A stretch of 64,000 nt of DNA from Trichomonas vaginalis G3 (GCF_026262505.1 NC_067203.1:19387411-19451410); one strand, 5' to 3'; shown: positions 52,761 to 62,351, counted from the first letter of the stretch. The notes: generated by a model not told the origin, from the sequence alone. Numbers and translations: made by a program.

Positions 52761-54134
52761 TTAGAATCTCTCCCAGACACCTGGAGTGCGCTCACGTGCA
52801 CGAGCCATGACTTCCTTCTCATCGATTGTGAGAAGTTCACGGTTTCTCATGACTGTTCTGCCACCAACGATTGTGGTATGGACATTAGCGCCAGTCATGC
52901 CGAAGACCATCTGCCATGGGAGTGATCCTGTTGTGAGGACTGTTGGGATCTCGTAGTCGACAAGGATAATATCAGCGAATGCGCCTGGTTCGAGAACGCC
53001 GACCTTCTTCGGGAATGCCTTTGAAACGAGCTTGGAGTTTCCGTTGAAGAGGACATCGCCAGATTCCCAGCCGAAGACGCGTGGGTCCTTGTTCATGAAC
53101 TTGTTGCCGAAGTAGAGGAACTTCATTTCCTGGAACATATCGTATGTAATACCATCTGTACCAAGAGCGAATGGGATGCCGCGCTTGACGATGTCGATAG
53201 CACGTGGAAGACCGACGGCGTTGTTCATGTTGGAGGCTGGGTTTGTAACAAGGTTTGTGCCACACATCTTGATGAGATCAAGTTCGTGGTCGTTGACGAA
53301 GACGCAGTGGCCGTAGATTGTCTCTGGGCCAGCAATGCCGAATTCGACGAGTCTGTCGACAACAGTCTTGCCGTAGTTCTTTATTGAGTGCTCTTCATCG
53401 TACTTGCCTTCGGCAACGTGGATGTGGAAGCCAACCTTGCCAGCAGCTTCCTTAACGGAGGCGAGAGCTTCAGCAGACTTCTTCAATGTCTCGTCACTGC
53501 ATGTGAAAGCAGCATGAAGACCGAATGAAGCAGCGAGCATTGGGTTCTTGTCCTTCTTGTAGCAGCGCTCGATGAAGCGGCGGTTTTCTTCGATACCAGC
53601 GTATGCGCCATCCATGCCATTACGATCTGTAACTTCGTATGCGATATGGTTACGGATACCAGCATCGAGAGCGGCCTGAGCGATGTCATCAAGGGATCCT
53701 TCGATGCAGTTTGGTGATGCGTGGTGATCAGCAATTGTTGTTGTACCTGCCTTAATGGCTGCGATGTTATAAGCGGCAGCAGAAAGGTAGTTGTCTTCGT
53801 GCTGGAGGGCACGATCGAGACGCCACCAAAGGCGCTGGAGGACCTCTAAGAATGTGAATGGTGGTGGGTCCTTGAGGCTCATGCCGCGGCTGAAGAAGCC
53901 GTAGTAGTGGCCGTGGGCGTTGATGAGACCTGGCATGATGAGCTTGTCATTGGCATTGACGAACTTGGAGCCAAAGTGCTTCTTACGCATTTCGGCTGTC
54001 TTACCAATTTCAATGATTGTGTCGTTCTCGAAAACGACAGCGCCATCCTTGATGAGGTCTGAATTGAGGCTGCAGATAAGATTACCATTACCAACAATGG
54101 TCTTTAATCCGCGCTTAGCACAGGAAGAAAGCAT
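52761..54134 (-). CDS. ssnA-like: SsnA-like aminohydrolase (amidohydrolase superfamily)
   Basis: 457 residues. Metal and catalytic residues of the superfamily are visible: H74 and H76 in NAHGHYYG, H239 and E242 in HIHVAEG, H276 in YGHCVF, D327 in LGTDGITYD. The SFLxP-type variant loop is absent; overall order and length fit the SsnA/chlorohydrolase-like group of deaminases acting on purine-like or thioether nucleoside substrates. In bacteria SsnA sits in selenium/xanthine metabolism clusters; the substrate here is unknown. GC content and codon use are clearly higher than in neighbouring genes, suggesting strong expression and/or bacterial origin. A textbook Inr (TCACTTTTAAA) touches the ATG. 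The stop overlaps TAAA. Alternative: guanine deaminase-type enzyme. Confidence 0.85.
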   Translation of the reverse strand: MLSSCAKRGLKTIVGNGNLICSLNSDLIKDGAVVFENDTIIEIGKTAEMRKKHFGSKFVNANDKLIMPGLINAHGHYYGFFSRGMSLKDPPPFTFLEVLQRLWWRLDRALQHEDNYLSAAAYNIAAIKAGTTTIADHHASPNCIEGSLDDIAQAALDAGIRNHIAYEVTDRNGMDGAYAGIEENRRFIERCYKKDKNPMLAASFGLHAAFTCSDETLKKSAEALASVKEAAGKVGFHIHVAEGKYDEEHSIKNYGKTVVDRLVEFGIAGPETIYGHCVFVNDHELDLIKMCGTNLVTNPASNMNNAVGLPRAIDIVKRGIPFALGTDGITYDMFQEMKFLYFGNKFMNKDPRVFGWESGDVLFNGNSKLVSKAFPKKVGVLEPGAFADIILVDYEIPTVLTTGSLPWQMVFGMTGANVHTTIVGGRTVMRNRELLTIDEKEVMARARERTPGVWERF

Positions 54135-54145
54135 TTTAAAAGTGA
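54135..54145 (-). promoter_or_regulatory. Initiator (Inr) element
   Basis: TCACTTTTAAA on the minus strand immediately before the ATG at 54134. Confidence 0.8.
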
Positions 54146-55064
54146 AAACTTCATCGTTTTTACCCTCTCAAATTTTGAAAACTATGTCATCAAAAAGTGA
54201 AATCAATAATTTCGTGGCTGATTGAGTTATGAAAATAGGGAGATATTATTATTTTTTAAGTTCAACAAAATACAATCAATCAATTCAAAATATTCAATGA
54301 TGTCCATCAAATGAAAGCTAATTAAAGTAATATTTGCTCAACTATGCTTAATGGGTTTAATGAAATTATTTTTGGTCTCTATTCGTAAACAATGAAATTG
54401 AGTGAATTTATGGCAATTTCGATTTCAAAAAATTTTATATGACATCACTTTTGCCAATATTGAAAATTACGAGATTCAACAGAAATTAAACTTCAATATG
54501 AATGTAAAATTTTCTAATAATCCGTATTTTTATGTTTTTGATTGATTTTAACCTTTACAAAACATTTCATTGCTAATGCTTTTTTCAAGTAGCCAATTTC
54601 AGGAACATAAAATTATTATCCCATTGATTAGCATACTTCTCATTTATTGAGCCTCAGCGAGAATCTTCTAAAATAATTTCGTTTAGTATCTTTTCAACTG
54701 TCAATAAAATCAAATAATTTAAATGTGCAATAATGAGATAAAGTTACAATCTCGATGGCCCTGAATTTTTATAAATTATCCAAATTACTCTTTGAAAAAT
54801 CGTAACCAACAAAAAATATTTTTGGAATTTAAATGGCTGCATGGTAAAGATTTATTTCCGAAAATATCAAGAAATTTTGAAAAACTCTTCTATATAATAA
54901 TCAAATAATTCTAAAAAAAATAGTAGTGTGAACTATGTTAATCTCAGTGGATATTCAGTTATAACAGATGTGCAAGTGAAAGAGCCAGAATCATAGATTA
55001 TGAAAGAACTGAAACATTATGTGTTAGAAAATGAACTAATTAGTACCAATAATTGAAAGTGTAT
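54146..55064. other. Intergenic stretch
   Basis: AT-rich, 0.9 kb, no convincing frame, repeat or RNA gene. Separates two minus-strand genes. Confidence 0.5.
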
Positions 55065-55727
55065 TTAATAACGTTCATCACGGCCGTAGTCGCGTCTTAA
55101 ATCATCATCTTTTCTTCTGCGGTCATCATCATATCTTCTTTCGTCGTAGCGGCGGTCATAGTCATCATATCTGCGGTCCCTGCGATCATAGTCATCGCGT
55201 CTGTAGTCGCGTCTATCGGAGCGACGGTCATAATCATCATCGTATCTGCGTCTATCATAATAGTCATCTTCGTATCTGCGAGAGTATCTGTCACGGTCGC
55301 GTCTGTCATTACGGTAGTAGCGGTCGTCATCAGCTCTCCTGCGGTCGTAATCTCTTCTATCATCGCGTGGTTTGCGATCGCGACGATCACTGCGTGGAGA
55401 CTTCTTATCGCCTTTTGCAAATGCAACTTCAACTTTTCTTCCCTCCATCTCTTTGTTGTTCAATTCATCAACAGCCTTTTGGGCATCTTCTTTGAGTGCA
55501 AAAGAGACAAATCCGTAACCTCTAGATCTTCCTGCTGGATTTGTTGGGATCTTTGAATCTAAAACTTCGCCATATTTTCCAAAAATTTCTTTGAGCTTGG
55601 CTTCAGTATACTCAAATGGAAGGTTGCCAATATGGACGGAAATTCCCTTTGGAGCTTCTTCCTTTTGGGCAGCTGGCTCCTCAGTCTTTGTTTGTTGAGG
55701 AGAGGGGTTTTCACCTTCTTCAGACAT
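55065..55727 (-). CDS. RRM protein with Arg/Asp/Tyr-rich tail (SR-like)
   Basis: The frame is open from 55760 but an Inr (TCACTTTTTTA) touches the ATG at 55727, giving 220 residues. One RRM at about 29-106: RNP2 VHIGNL (31-36), RNP1 RGYGFVSF (69-76). The tail, 112-220, is almost only Arg, Asp and Tyr (RRYDDDYDRRSDRRDYRR), a low-complexity region similar to the RD/RS tails of splicing factors and cold-inducible RNA-binding proteins. It likely binds RNA and may form condensates; a role in splicing or mRNA handling is inferred. The stop overlaps TAAA. GC-richer than intergenic DNA. Confidence 0.85.
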   Translation of the reverse strand: MSEEGENPSPQQTKTEEPAAQKEEAPKGISVHIGNLPFEYTEAKLKEIFGKYGEVLDSKIPTNPAGRSRGYGFVSFALKEDAQKAVDELNNKEMEGRKVEVAFAKGDKKSPRSDRRDRKPRDDRRDYDRRRADDDRYYRNDRRDRDRYSRRYEDDYYDRRRYDDDYDRRSDRRDYRRDDYDRRDRRYDDYDRRYDERRYDDDRRRKDDDLRRDYGRDERY

Positions 55728-55738
55728 TAAAAAAGTGA
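55728..55738 (-). promoter_or_regulatory. Initiator (Inr) element
   Basis: TCACTTTTTTA on the minus strand directly before the ATG at 55727; decides the start against the longer open frame. Confidence 0.8.
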
Positions 55739-56141
55739 CAAAAATATATTCTGACAACAAAAGTATTTTATTTGAACTTGCAGATCATTCTAGCATGCTA
55801 CTTGATTCAGTTGGACTCATTGTGAGGTAAATATTAACTTGATAAACTGTAATTTGCCTACTTTGGGAATATTTACAATATTTCAAGGCTTAACTTTAAT
55901 TATCACAATTTCGGTTGGTTTCTAGGCTTTCGATTTTCAAATGTGGACTCTTCGTAAATGGAAACTTATAGTTATTTCGACTTGATCTTGGAATGATATT
56001 ATTTTGTTAAATGAGATAGAATTGATCATATTGCATTTCTACAATGCAATATAAATTACCGATGGAAGAGGGTTTCGCGATTTTGTGATGTTGAATCATT
56101 TTGCTCACAAAAAATGTATTATTAGTAAAAATAGTAATAGG
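55739..56141. other. Intergenic stretch
   Basis: AT-rich spacer up to the Polinton end at the A run. Nothing recognised. Confidence 0.5.
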
Positions 56142-56170
<29 letters not shown>

Positions 56171-56172
<2 letters not shown>

Positions 56173-56225
56173 AAGTGGGGCTTCCAGGCACTTCGTGCCT
56201 TCTAGCCCTGAAGATGTTTAGTATA
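56171..56225 (+). repeat. Polinton terminal repeat with hairpin
   Basis: Inverted match of 511-562 and flanking bases (52 of 55). Contains AGGCAC-TTC-GTGCCT, able to form a hairpin. Confidence 0.85.
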
Positions 56226-56235
56226 AATGAAGTCT

Positions 56236-56316
56236 TAGAGGACAAACATGACTATGAGTTTTGATATGACAAGATAGAATATGAGAGAGGTCCTATAAAC
56301 CGGAGAAAGTGTTATA
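56236..56316 (+). repeat. Duplicated scrap of the methyltransferase gene
   Basis: About 81 bases nearly identical to 57976-58056, the 3' part of the methyltransferase gene in the same element, lying directly inside the terminal repeat. Confidence 0.8.
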
Positions 56317-56435
56317 TAAACATCTGTCATATTACTCAGAATATTATACAGAATTCAATAAAAATATATTTTAGGTGAAGAGGTGAGATTTCACCTGTTT
56401 TTTCACCTCATTTTTCACCTCTTGAATTTTCATGA

Positions 56436-56692
56436 ATTTCATCGTAAAGACTTTGTCAAGATTTCATCGTAAAGACTTTGTCAAGATTTCATCGTAAAGA
56501 CTTTGTCAAAACTTCATCGTAAAGACTTTGTCAAAACTTCATCGTAAAGACTTTGTCAAAACTTCATCGTAAAGACTTTGTCAAGATTTCTTCGTAAAGA
56601 CTTTGTCAAAACTTCATCGTAAAGACTTTGTCAAGATTTCTTCGTAAAGACTTTGTCAAGATTTCTTCGTAAAGACTTTGTCAAAACTTCAT
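56436..56692 (+). repeat. 25-bp minisatellite
   Basis: Ten units of 25 bases with the constant core CGTAAAGACTTTGTCAA and a variable GATTTC(A/T)T or AACTTCAT part. Similar units in inverted orientation are scattered over 56940-57240 and again at 63620-63700. The unit length is not a multiple of three, so it is non-coding. Confidence 0.9.
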
Positions 56693-57279
56693 CGTAATGA
56701 GCGTAAATCAGACAAAAATATATTTTAGGGTAGAAGGGTATATCTACCCCGTTTTCTACCCTCTTTTCTACCCCATATGTACTTACTGAAAAAGTATGTG
56801 TTCCATCTGTCATTTTACTCAGAATTTTACACCAAAAATAATGTTTAGGTGAAGAGGTGAGATTTCACCTGTTTTTTCACCTAATTTTTCACCCTCTTGA
56901 ATTTTCATGAAATTTACACCAAAAATATACTACTAGGGTCATTTACGAAGAAATCTCAACAAAGTCTTTACGAAGAAATCTCAACAAAACATAGACAAGA
57001 AAGTTCATGAGAAATTAGATGAAGAAGTCTTAACAAAGTCTTTACGAAGAAATTCATGAAAATTCAAGAGGTGAGAAATGAGGTGAAAAAAGAGGTGAAA
57101 TCTCACCTCTTCACCTAAAATATATTTTTGGGTCATTTACGAAGAAATCTCAACAAAGTCTTTACGAAGAAATCTCAACAAAGTCTTTACGAAGAAGTCT
57201 TGACAAAACATTTACAAAGAAGTCACAATAAAACATCTGTCACTTTTCAGGAAAAAACATTTTTTATTATATATATAAA
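56693..57279. other. Subterminal repeat region of the Polinton
   Basis: Inverted copies of a block with AGGTGAAGAGGTGAGATTTC ACC (56848 and, on the other strand, 57059-57115; also 56373), inverted 25-bp-type units, and the segment CATCTGTCATTTTACTCAG shared with 56321. No gene. Confidence 0.75.
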
Positions 57280-58097
57280 ATGAATTTTACAAAACCACCG
57301 TTACCCTTCTTTGGAAATAAGAGTAGATGTAAAGATATTCTATTGAGAGAACTTAAGAAACTACCGAATGGTCTAACATTTGTAGATTTGTTCGGTGGAA
57401 GTTTCTATATATCTCATTTGTGCCATACCGTATTCCCAGACTCAAAGATTATATGCAATGACTTCGACAACTATATGAACCGTCTCAAACATATACCAGA
57501 CACAAACAAAATATTGAAAGAGTTAAAAGAAAAGATACCTATAGGTAAGATGGAACGTATACCATTAGATAAGAAAAATACTGTCAGAGAGGTTTTGAAA
57601 AAGGCAGAGTATATTGACTGGGATAGTATATCTTCTAGACTATTATATAGTGGTTCTATAAGAGTTCATGACATTGAAACACTTATGTCAAAAGTTTTAT
57701 ATCTTAACTATACAAAGGTTTTCAAAAAGAACATAGAAAAATATACTGAGGGTATAGAGTTTGTGAGATGTCATTGGACAGAGTTGTATGAAAAATATAA
57801 AGACAAGGAAAATGTTTTCTTTATAGTAGACCCGCCGTTCTATAACACATACGATTTCAATACCAAGTAGACTGGACTTTGAGAGACTCTTTAGAAACTT
57901 TAGACGTTTTACATAACCATCCATGCTTTTACTTTACATCCGATAAAAGTGGTTTGGAAAGTGTCATGAGATGGTTAGAGGACATACATGACTATGAGTT
58001 TATATATGACAAGATAGAATATGAGAGAGGTCCTATAAACCGGAAAAAGTGTCATAACAAAGAAATTTTACTAGTAAGTAAATGTGGTTTGAAATAG
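57280..58097 (+). pseudogene. Dam-type adenine DNA methyltransferase of the Polinton
   Basis: Start with PPLPFFGNKSRCKD and FVDLFGGSFYIS (the S-adenosylmethionine-binding motif), then FFIVDPPFYNTYDF (the DPPY/F catalytic motif) and a C-terminal part with CFYFTSDKSG. It follows the D12-class N6-adenine methyltransferases of bacteria and phages. It may mark the element's own DNA or belonged to a restriction system; no partner nuclease adjoins. The last part is duplicated near the element end. Looks broken. Confidence 0.75.
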
Positions 58098-58213
58098 GAC
58101 TACTTGTTTTAGGTTTTTTCCATTGTGTCATTTACTTATTTGACGTGGCAGAAAGATATAGAGAATATGAAGATGAACCAATGCCTGCAAATGTTCAGCA
58201 TATGTACTCGTAA
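58082..58213 (+). CDS. Small membrane protein of the Polinton
   Basis: 43 residues: one hydrophobic span (EIGLLVLGFFHCVIYLF, about 4-20), then an acidic tail. Overlaps the end of the methyltransferase gene. Single-span proteins of this sort occur in virion gene blocks; role unknown. Confidence 0.5.
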   Translation: MWFEIGLLVLGFFHCVIYLFDVAERYREYEDEPMPANVQHMYS

Positions 58214-58236
58214 GAGATATTTTTATCTAATATTAA

Positions 58237-58598
58237 ATGGACGCACAGAACTTAGCGAATGCACAGCAACCTGGACAACCAAACCCAGAGAATATTCCAA
58301 ATGAAGTTAGAATACAAACTGCAATGGCAAACTATGGTCAAGTGCCAACAGATGTACAAATGCAAACTGCCATGTCAAATGACGCTGCGTTAGGTTTGCC
58401 ACCATGGTATGCAAATATGAGATGGAAAGAGTTTTTACAAACCCTGAAGTGGGATATAAACAACTCTATGCAGATGACGCGAACACAGGAGTTGACCCAG
58501 AGTATGTTTTCTACCAGAGGAGAAATAGAATGTATGAGCTCCAGTTAAAGAATGCTATGGAACTCAGAAGGAAACGTAAGAGACTAGGTGGACATTAG
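58237..58598 (+). pseudogene. Unknown Polinton gene with Gln/Asn/Pro-rich start
   Basis: Start MDAQNLANAQQPGQPNPENI, with an internal near-repeat (VRIQTAMANYGQVPTD, then VQMQTAMSNDAALG). The end is Lys/Arg rich. Position between small membrane-type genes suggests a virion protein. Not recognised; looks interrupted. Confidence 0.4.
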
Positions 58599-58616
58599 AT
58601 TTTTACATATAGTAAA

Positions 58617-58859
58617 ATGGGTTTCTTTGGAAGAATAGGAAACTTCTTTCGAAATGTTGGAAGAGGTATATGGAATGGAATAAAATCTGTCGGAAGAGGA
58701 ATTTGGAACGGAGTCAAAAATATTGGCAAAAGAGTAGGTCAGTTCGTTGGTATTATACCTAAAGACCCTGAACCAGAAGAGCAAGCTCCTGTTATACAAC
58801 AGCCTGAACCTGCACCACAGTCTAGTTGGCAACCAAATCCAACACCTCAACCGTATTAA
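58617..58859 (+). CDS. Amphipathic small protein of the Polinton
   Basis: 80 residues: repeated amphipathic units (GFFGRIGNFFRNVGRG, then IWNGIKSVGRG and IWNGVKNIGKRVG) and a Pro/Gln-rich tail. The repeated Gly/Trp amphipathic helices suggest membrane binding or lysis, as for pVI-like minor capsid proteins; this is inferred. Looks whole. Confidence 0.5.
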   Translation: MGFFGRIGNFFRNVGRGIWNGIKSVGRGIWNGVKNIGKRVGQFVGIIPKDPEPEEQAPVIQQPEPAPQSSWQPNPTPQPY

Positions 58860-58862
58860 AAA

Positions 58863-59711
58863 ATCATATTTTTACCGTTCGATAGTAGTTGTATATGAAA
58901 CTAAGTTCTAAGTAAAACGCGTGGTATAATGGAATTATTCTCTTTCTTCCATCTGTAGTAAACCATACTTGAAAGTCTGAAATACTTCCACTTGGTGGTT
59001 CGTATAGCTTTGTAGGTTTTTCGTAAAAGTCATTTGCCAAGCATAAAAAAGAGTTTTGTGCACCAGAAAATGAAGCATGAACTATAATAGCATCTGAGTC
59101 GAAAACATTTTCATATGTTCCATTAGGGTTTTCGACTTCATAAAAGTTCGGTGTACTGGATATTCTGCAGGCTGATTTAACATCCTCAAAAATCTATACC
59201 ATGCCAAGTTGTTATATTTTGTAGAAATATAAACGTCTTCTCCAAGGTCTTCTATTCTATTGATTTTAACAGTTGCATTTTTCCTGTCATATATAATATC
59301 GAGATGGTACTCTCCTTCGTCAATGTTGTACTGTTTTGCATATTCGAGATAGATATCGTTTATTTTTTCTTGAAAAGCTTGAAGAGTTGTTTCTAAGTTT
59401 ACAAGCAAATTCACTTGTAAAAGTTTTCCCTGTTCAAATTTCTCATACGTACGTTTTTCTTTGTTATAGTATCGAACTTCAAAACCGACCGTAAATGGGA
59501 AACCATGTATGGCTTCTGAAATGAACTTCATTCTACGAAAGCCAATAGCTTTTGTGACGGATGGGTCTCTTAACCATCTTAGTGGGTAGTCAAAACGATA
59601 GCCTTCATGCTTTACGGTCTCTGTCTCAAACTTTTGACCGACATTCGTAAAAAGTTCATCTAATGGTTTAGTTGTAGCAACTCTTGAATTTTCTTTTTCT
59701 ATTGAAAGCAT
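58863..59711 (-). pseudogene. Candidate minor structural gene of the Polinton
   Basis: Beta-rich protein (VGFEVRYYNKEKRTYEKF, then YHLDIIYDRKNATVKI), starting at 59711 with MLSIEKENSRVATTKP. The pattern is compatible with a jelly-roll minor capsid protein, but no motif proves it. Looks broken toward its end. Confidence 0.4.
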
Positions 59712-59729
59712 ATTTTATCTAGAATAAAA

Positions 59730-59828
59730 ATGTCGAAAGAAACAGCGTCTATGAGAGAAATACAACACAACCGACAACTCATTTTGCAAGCTCTAAATAA
59801 GAACAACAAACTTTTCAAACTATTCTAA
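59730..59828 (+). CDS. Very small Polinton frame, 32 residues
   Basis: MSKETASMREIQHNRQLILQ start, helical; divergent from the previous gene, upstream of the fibre gene. It may be a leader or a small coiled-coil protein. Confidence 0.3.
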   Translation: MSKETASMREIQHNRQLILQALNKNNKLFKLF

Positions 59829-59841
59829 GATATCTGAGTCA

Positions 59842-61398
59842 TTGAAAGAAGGAAACTTAAAACTGACGATAAACCCATTGACAGACGAGTTTCTGTTTCA
59901 AGACAGTAAGAACCATACTGTTTGTATAAATCCAACAAAAAGAACTTTAAACGAGAAACCTATAGATGAACTTCTTTTGAAGGCAGATATTGACAACAAA
60001 GCTGACAAAGAGTATGTCATTGAAAAAGTTCAAGAAGAACATGACAGAGCAGATGCAACATATGCAACGAAAGAACATACTCATCCTGAACTAGCGGACA
60101 AAACATATGTTGACAATAAAATGTCAAGTGAAGTGACAAGAGCTGAAAACGAATATTCTAAAAAGACTCATATACATACCATTGCAAATATTACAAACTT
60201 ACAAGAAACCTTAAACAGTAAAAGTGCCGTTGGACATACACATACCATTGCAAATATTACAAACTTACAAGAAACCTTAAACAGGAAAAGTGCCGTTGGA
60301 CATACACATACATCTTCTGAAATAACAGACTTAAACGTTAGCCTTGAAAATAAAGCAGATAAAACATATGTCAATGAAATATACCAAAGTTTAGTTGGAA
60401 CAAAAAATATTGAGACTATTGTTGGTGACCTTTCTGTCAATGAAGAAAATAAATATTTTAGATGGCAGTTGGTACAGTCCTTAGAAAATGGTACACGGTA
60501 TAAACTCATTCCGAAAAATAACAATGAAATGTATGTAAGCTATAAAAAGAACGATGGTACACAAGTTAAAGTTCCATTAGACAACAACTGCTACTTAAAC
60601 TTCTATGGAGACGAACAAAAGAAATATTTAAGAGTTTATGAAATGGCAGATATGACATTGCCTGACCCAGCTCCAGCACCATATTATTATGACTATGGAG
60701 ATGACGTTAGAACACCACATGTAGATGAACAAAAGCTAACATTATATTTAGATTTTTATAGATATAAAAGATATAATGCAATAGAAAAAACGAGAATAGT
60801 ATACTATTATGAAGATGACAGAAATAAATATTATAGTCAAGACTTTACCTACCCTGAAAACATAAGATTATATTATAAAAAATATTCTAACACAAACCAG
60901 AAGAAACCTGAAATAGTTGCACTATATTTTAAGTTCAAAAGAGACAATCCTATAATATCTCATATGTTTGATTTAATGAACCCAGTAGGTTCTATTTATA
61001 CATCTATGGATGCAAGAGGTCCTCAAGTAATGTTTGGTGTTGGTGCATGGGAACAAATAGTCGACAGGTTTTTGTATTGTGCAAACTCTTCAAAGGAAAC
61101 AGGTGGAAGTAAAACGATTTCAGGTGAAAACTTACCTGCACACAGTCACTACATAGATTTAAGTACATCTCAAGCAGGTTGGCATAAGCATAGATATTGG
61201 GATTGGTCAGGAATGACAAAAGGTAAAGGATATGATGTTAAAGACGACGTTAAGTTCGCTATAAATTGTTACTGGAGTGACACTCAGGGAGAAGGAAACC
61301 ATACACATTTCGTTTCAGGGTATACGCAAACAACGGGACAAAGTAAAGACTACATGCCACCTTACATGACAGTTTACGCATGGTATAGAATTGCTTAG
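59842..61398 (+). CDS. Fibre gene with phage-tail-collar-like end
   Basis: Repeats of the type ADKEYV and KADKTYVN at both ends of a stretch with two near-identical 24-residue units (HTIANITNLQETLN, then KSAVGHTH), typical of trimeric tail fibres. A beta-rich middle with Tyr/Asp/Lys follows. The end has NPVGSIYTSMDARGPQVMFG, AWEQIVDRFLYC, GGSKTI, HSHY, YMPPYMTVYAWYRIA, a tail-collar-like receptor-binding module. The same organisation as the fibre gene of the other Polinton. A long frame, but its start is not clear. Confidence 0.7.
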   Translation: MKEGNLKLTINPLTDEFLFQDSKNHTVCINPTKRTLNEKPIDELLLKADIDNKADKEYVIEKVQEEHDRADATYATKEHTHPELADKTYVDNKMSSEVTRAENEYSKKTHIHTIANITNLQETLNSKSAVGHTHTIANITNLQETLNRKSAVGHTHTSSEITDLNVSLENKADKTYVNEIYQSLVGTKNIETIVGDLSVNEENKYFRWQLVQSLENGTRYKLIPKNNNEMYVSYKKNDGTQVKVPLDNNCYLNFYGDEQKKYLRVYEMADMTLPDPAPAPYYYDYGDDVRTPHVDEQKLTLYLDFYRYKRYNAIEKTRIVYYYEDDRNKYYSQDFTYPENIRLYYKKYSNTNQKKPEIVALYFKFKRDNPIISHMFDLMNPVGSIYTSMDARGPQVMFGVGAWEQIVDRFLYCANSSKETGGSKTISGENLPAHSHYIDLSTSQAGWHKHRYWDWSGMTKGKGYDVKDDVKFAINCYWSDTQGEGNHTHFVSGYTQTTGQSKDYMPPYMTVYAWYRIA

Positions 61399-62351
61399 TC
61401 GTCATTTTCAACTTCTTTAGCATATTCGTCAGGAGTTGTCTTATATTTGTTAGGAACTGTCTTTGAAAGTATACCACCTTGAACTTTGACAAGTTTGAAA
61501 CGAGGTCTGACAATAGTAGTTTTATCTTCTGCTTGCAGTCTGTACATTTTGCCATGTTTGCCTAAAACTTCATAATATTCTCTTGTATACTTTCTTCTAT
61601 TTTTACGAACACGAATGTGAGTACCTGTCGGGTTCCCATTGTTGTCATAGTCAATAGTATTTTCATATGGGTCGCGTTTAGGTGTTTCTATTTTTACTTT
61701 GTCACCTTTCTGAAGTTTGAAGCCCGGCATTCTTTCTTGTTTGTCTCTTTTGACTAAATTGTTAAATATATAGTCTTTCTCTAAGTCAGGGTTGTTTTTC
61801 ATTTCTTCGGGGGAGTGGTTTCCCAAACCTTTTTGTTTACGGCTATTGTAAATATTTAAAACTTGTCTCATCTTTGCCATGGAGAAGTGTCTATACTTGT
61901 CGTCATATGACATTTCATTTGCTTCACCACCTTGTGGTTGGTTTAAGTCTCTTAAGATTTTTATACAACTGTCAATGACACCAAGAGCAGAATGGTTTTG
62001 GTCGACAATGAAATATTGGTTTACATTTTTTGAACGCAGATAGTTTTTAATATCGTCTGATTTGAAAGAACTTTCACAGTCAGATGTCAGTTTTGTTGGA
62101 TGGTATTTGTCAACGAATATTGTCAAAGCAGTTTTCACATCTAAAATATTTTTGGACTGTAATGGTATTTCACAGTATCTTGTGTTTTGACCGACAAATA
62201 TTAGCCAGTATGGTGGTCCATCTTCTCTATACCTTGGAATGTTTTCCAAGATATCCATAAACCAAGCATTTGGTGTTGAACTAAAGATTTTTATCATGAG
62301 TGCTTTCTTTGTCGCTTTAGAAACATAGGGGTCCTTGTTTGGATTCGTCAT
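61395..62351 (-). CDS. Retroviral-type (RVE) integrase of the Polinton
   Basis: 318 residues. A catalytic core of RNase-H type with WFMDILENIP, KLTSDCESSFKS and DQNHSALGVID, then YNSRKQKGLGNHSPEEM, the usual region after the core, and a C-terminal basic domain with a chromo/SH3-like part (GFKLQKGDKVKI; TREYYEVLGKHGKMYRL). Convergent with the fibre gene, overlapping its stop. Looks whole in frame. Confidence 0.75.
   Translation of the reverse strand: MTNPNKDPYVSKATKKALMIKIFSSTPNAWFMDILENIPRYREDGPPYWLIFVGQNTRYCEIPLQSKNILDVKTALTIFVDKYHPTKLTSDCESSFKSDDIKNYLRSKNVNQYFIVDQNHSALGVIDSCIKILRDLNQPQGGEANEMSYDDKYRHFSMAKMRQVLNIYNSRKQKGLGNHSPEEMKNNPDLEKDYIFNNLVKRDKQERMPGFKLQKGDKVKIETPKRDPYENTIDYDNNGNPTGTHIRVRKNRRKYTREYYEVLGKHGKMYRLQAEDKTTIVRPRFKLVKVQGGILSKTVPNKYKTTPDEYAKEVENDD

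Noticed and set aside
53483-53812. Open frames in other phases within the aminohydrolase gene
   Set aside because: Shadows caused by the GC-richer coding sequence; composition is unnatural and the true frame has all catalytic motifs.
56436-56692. CRISPR-like regular repeat
   Set aside because: Units of 25 bases follow each other without unique spacers, there are no cas genes, and the setting is eukaryotic; it is a minisatellite.
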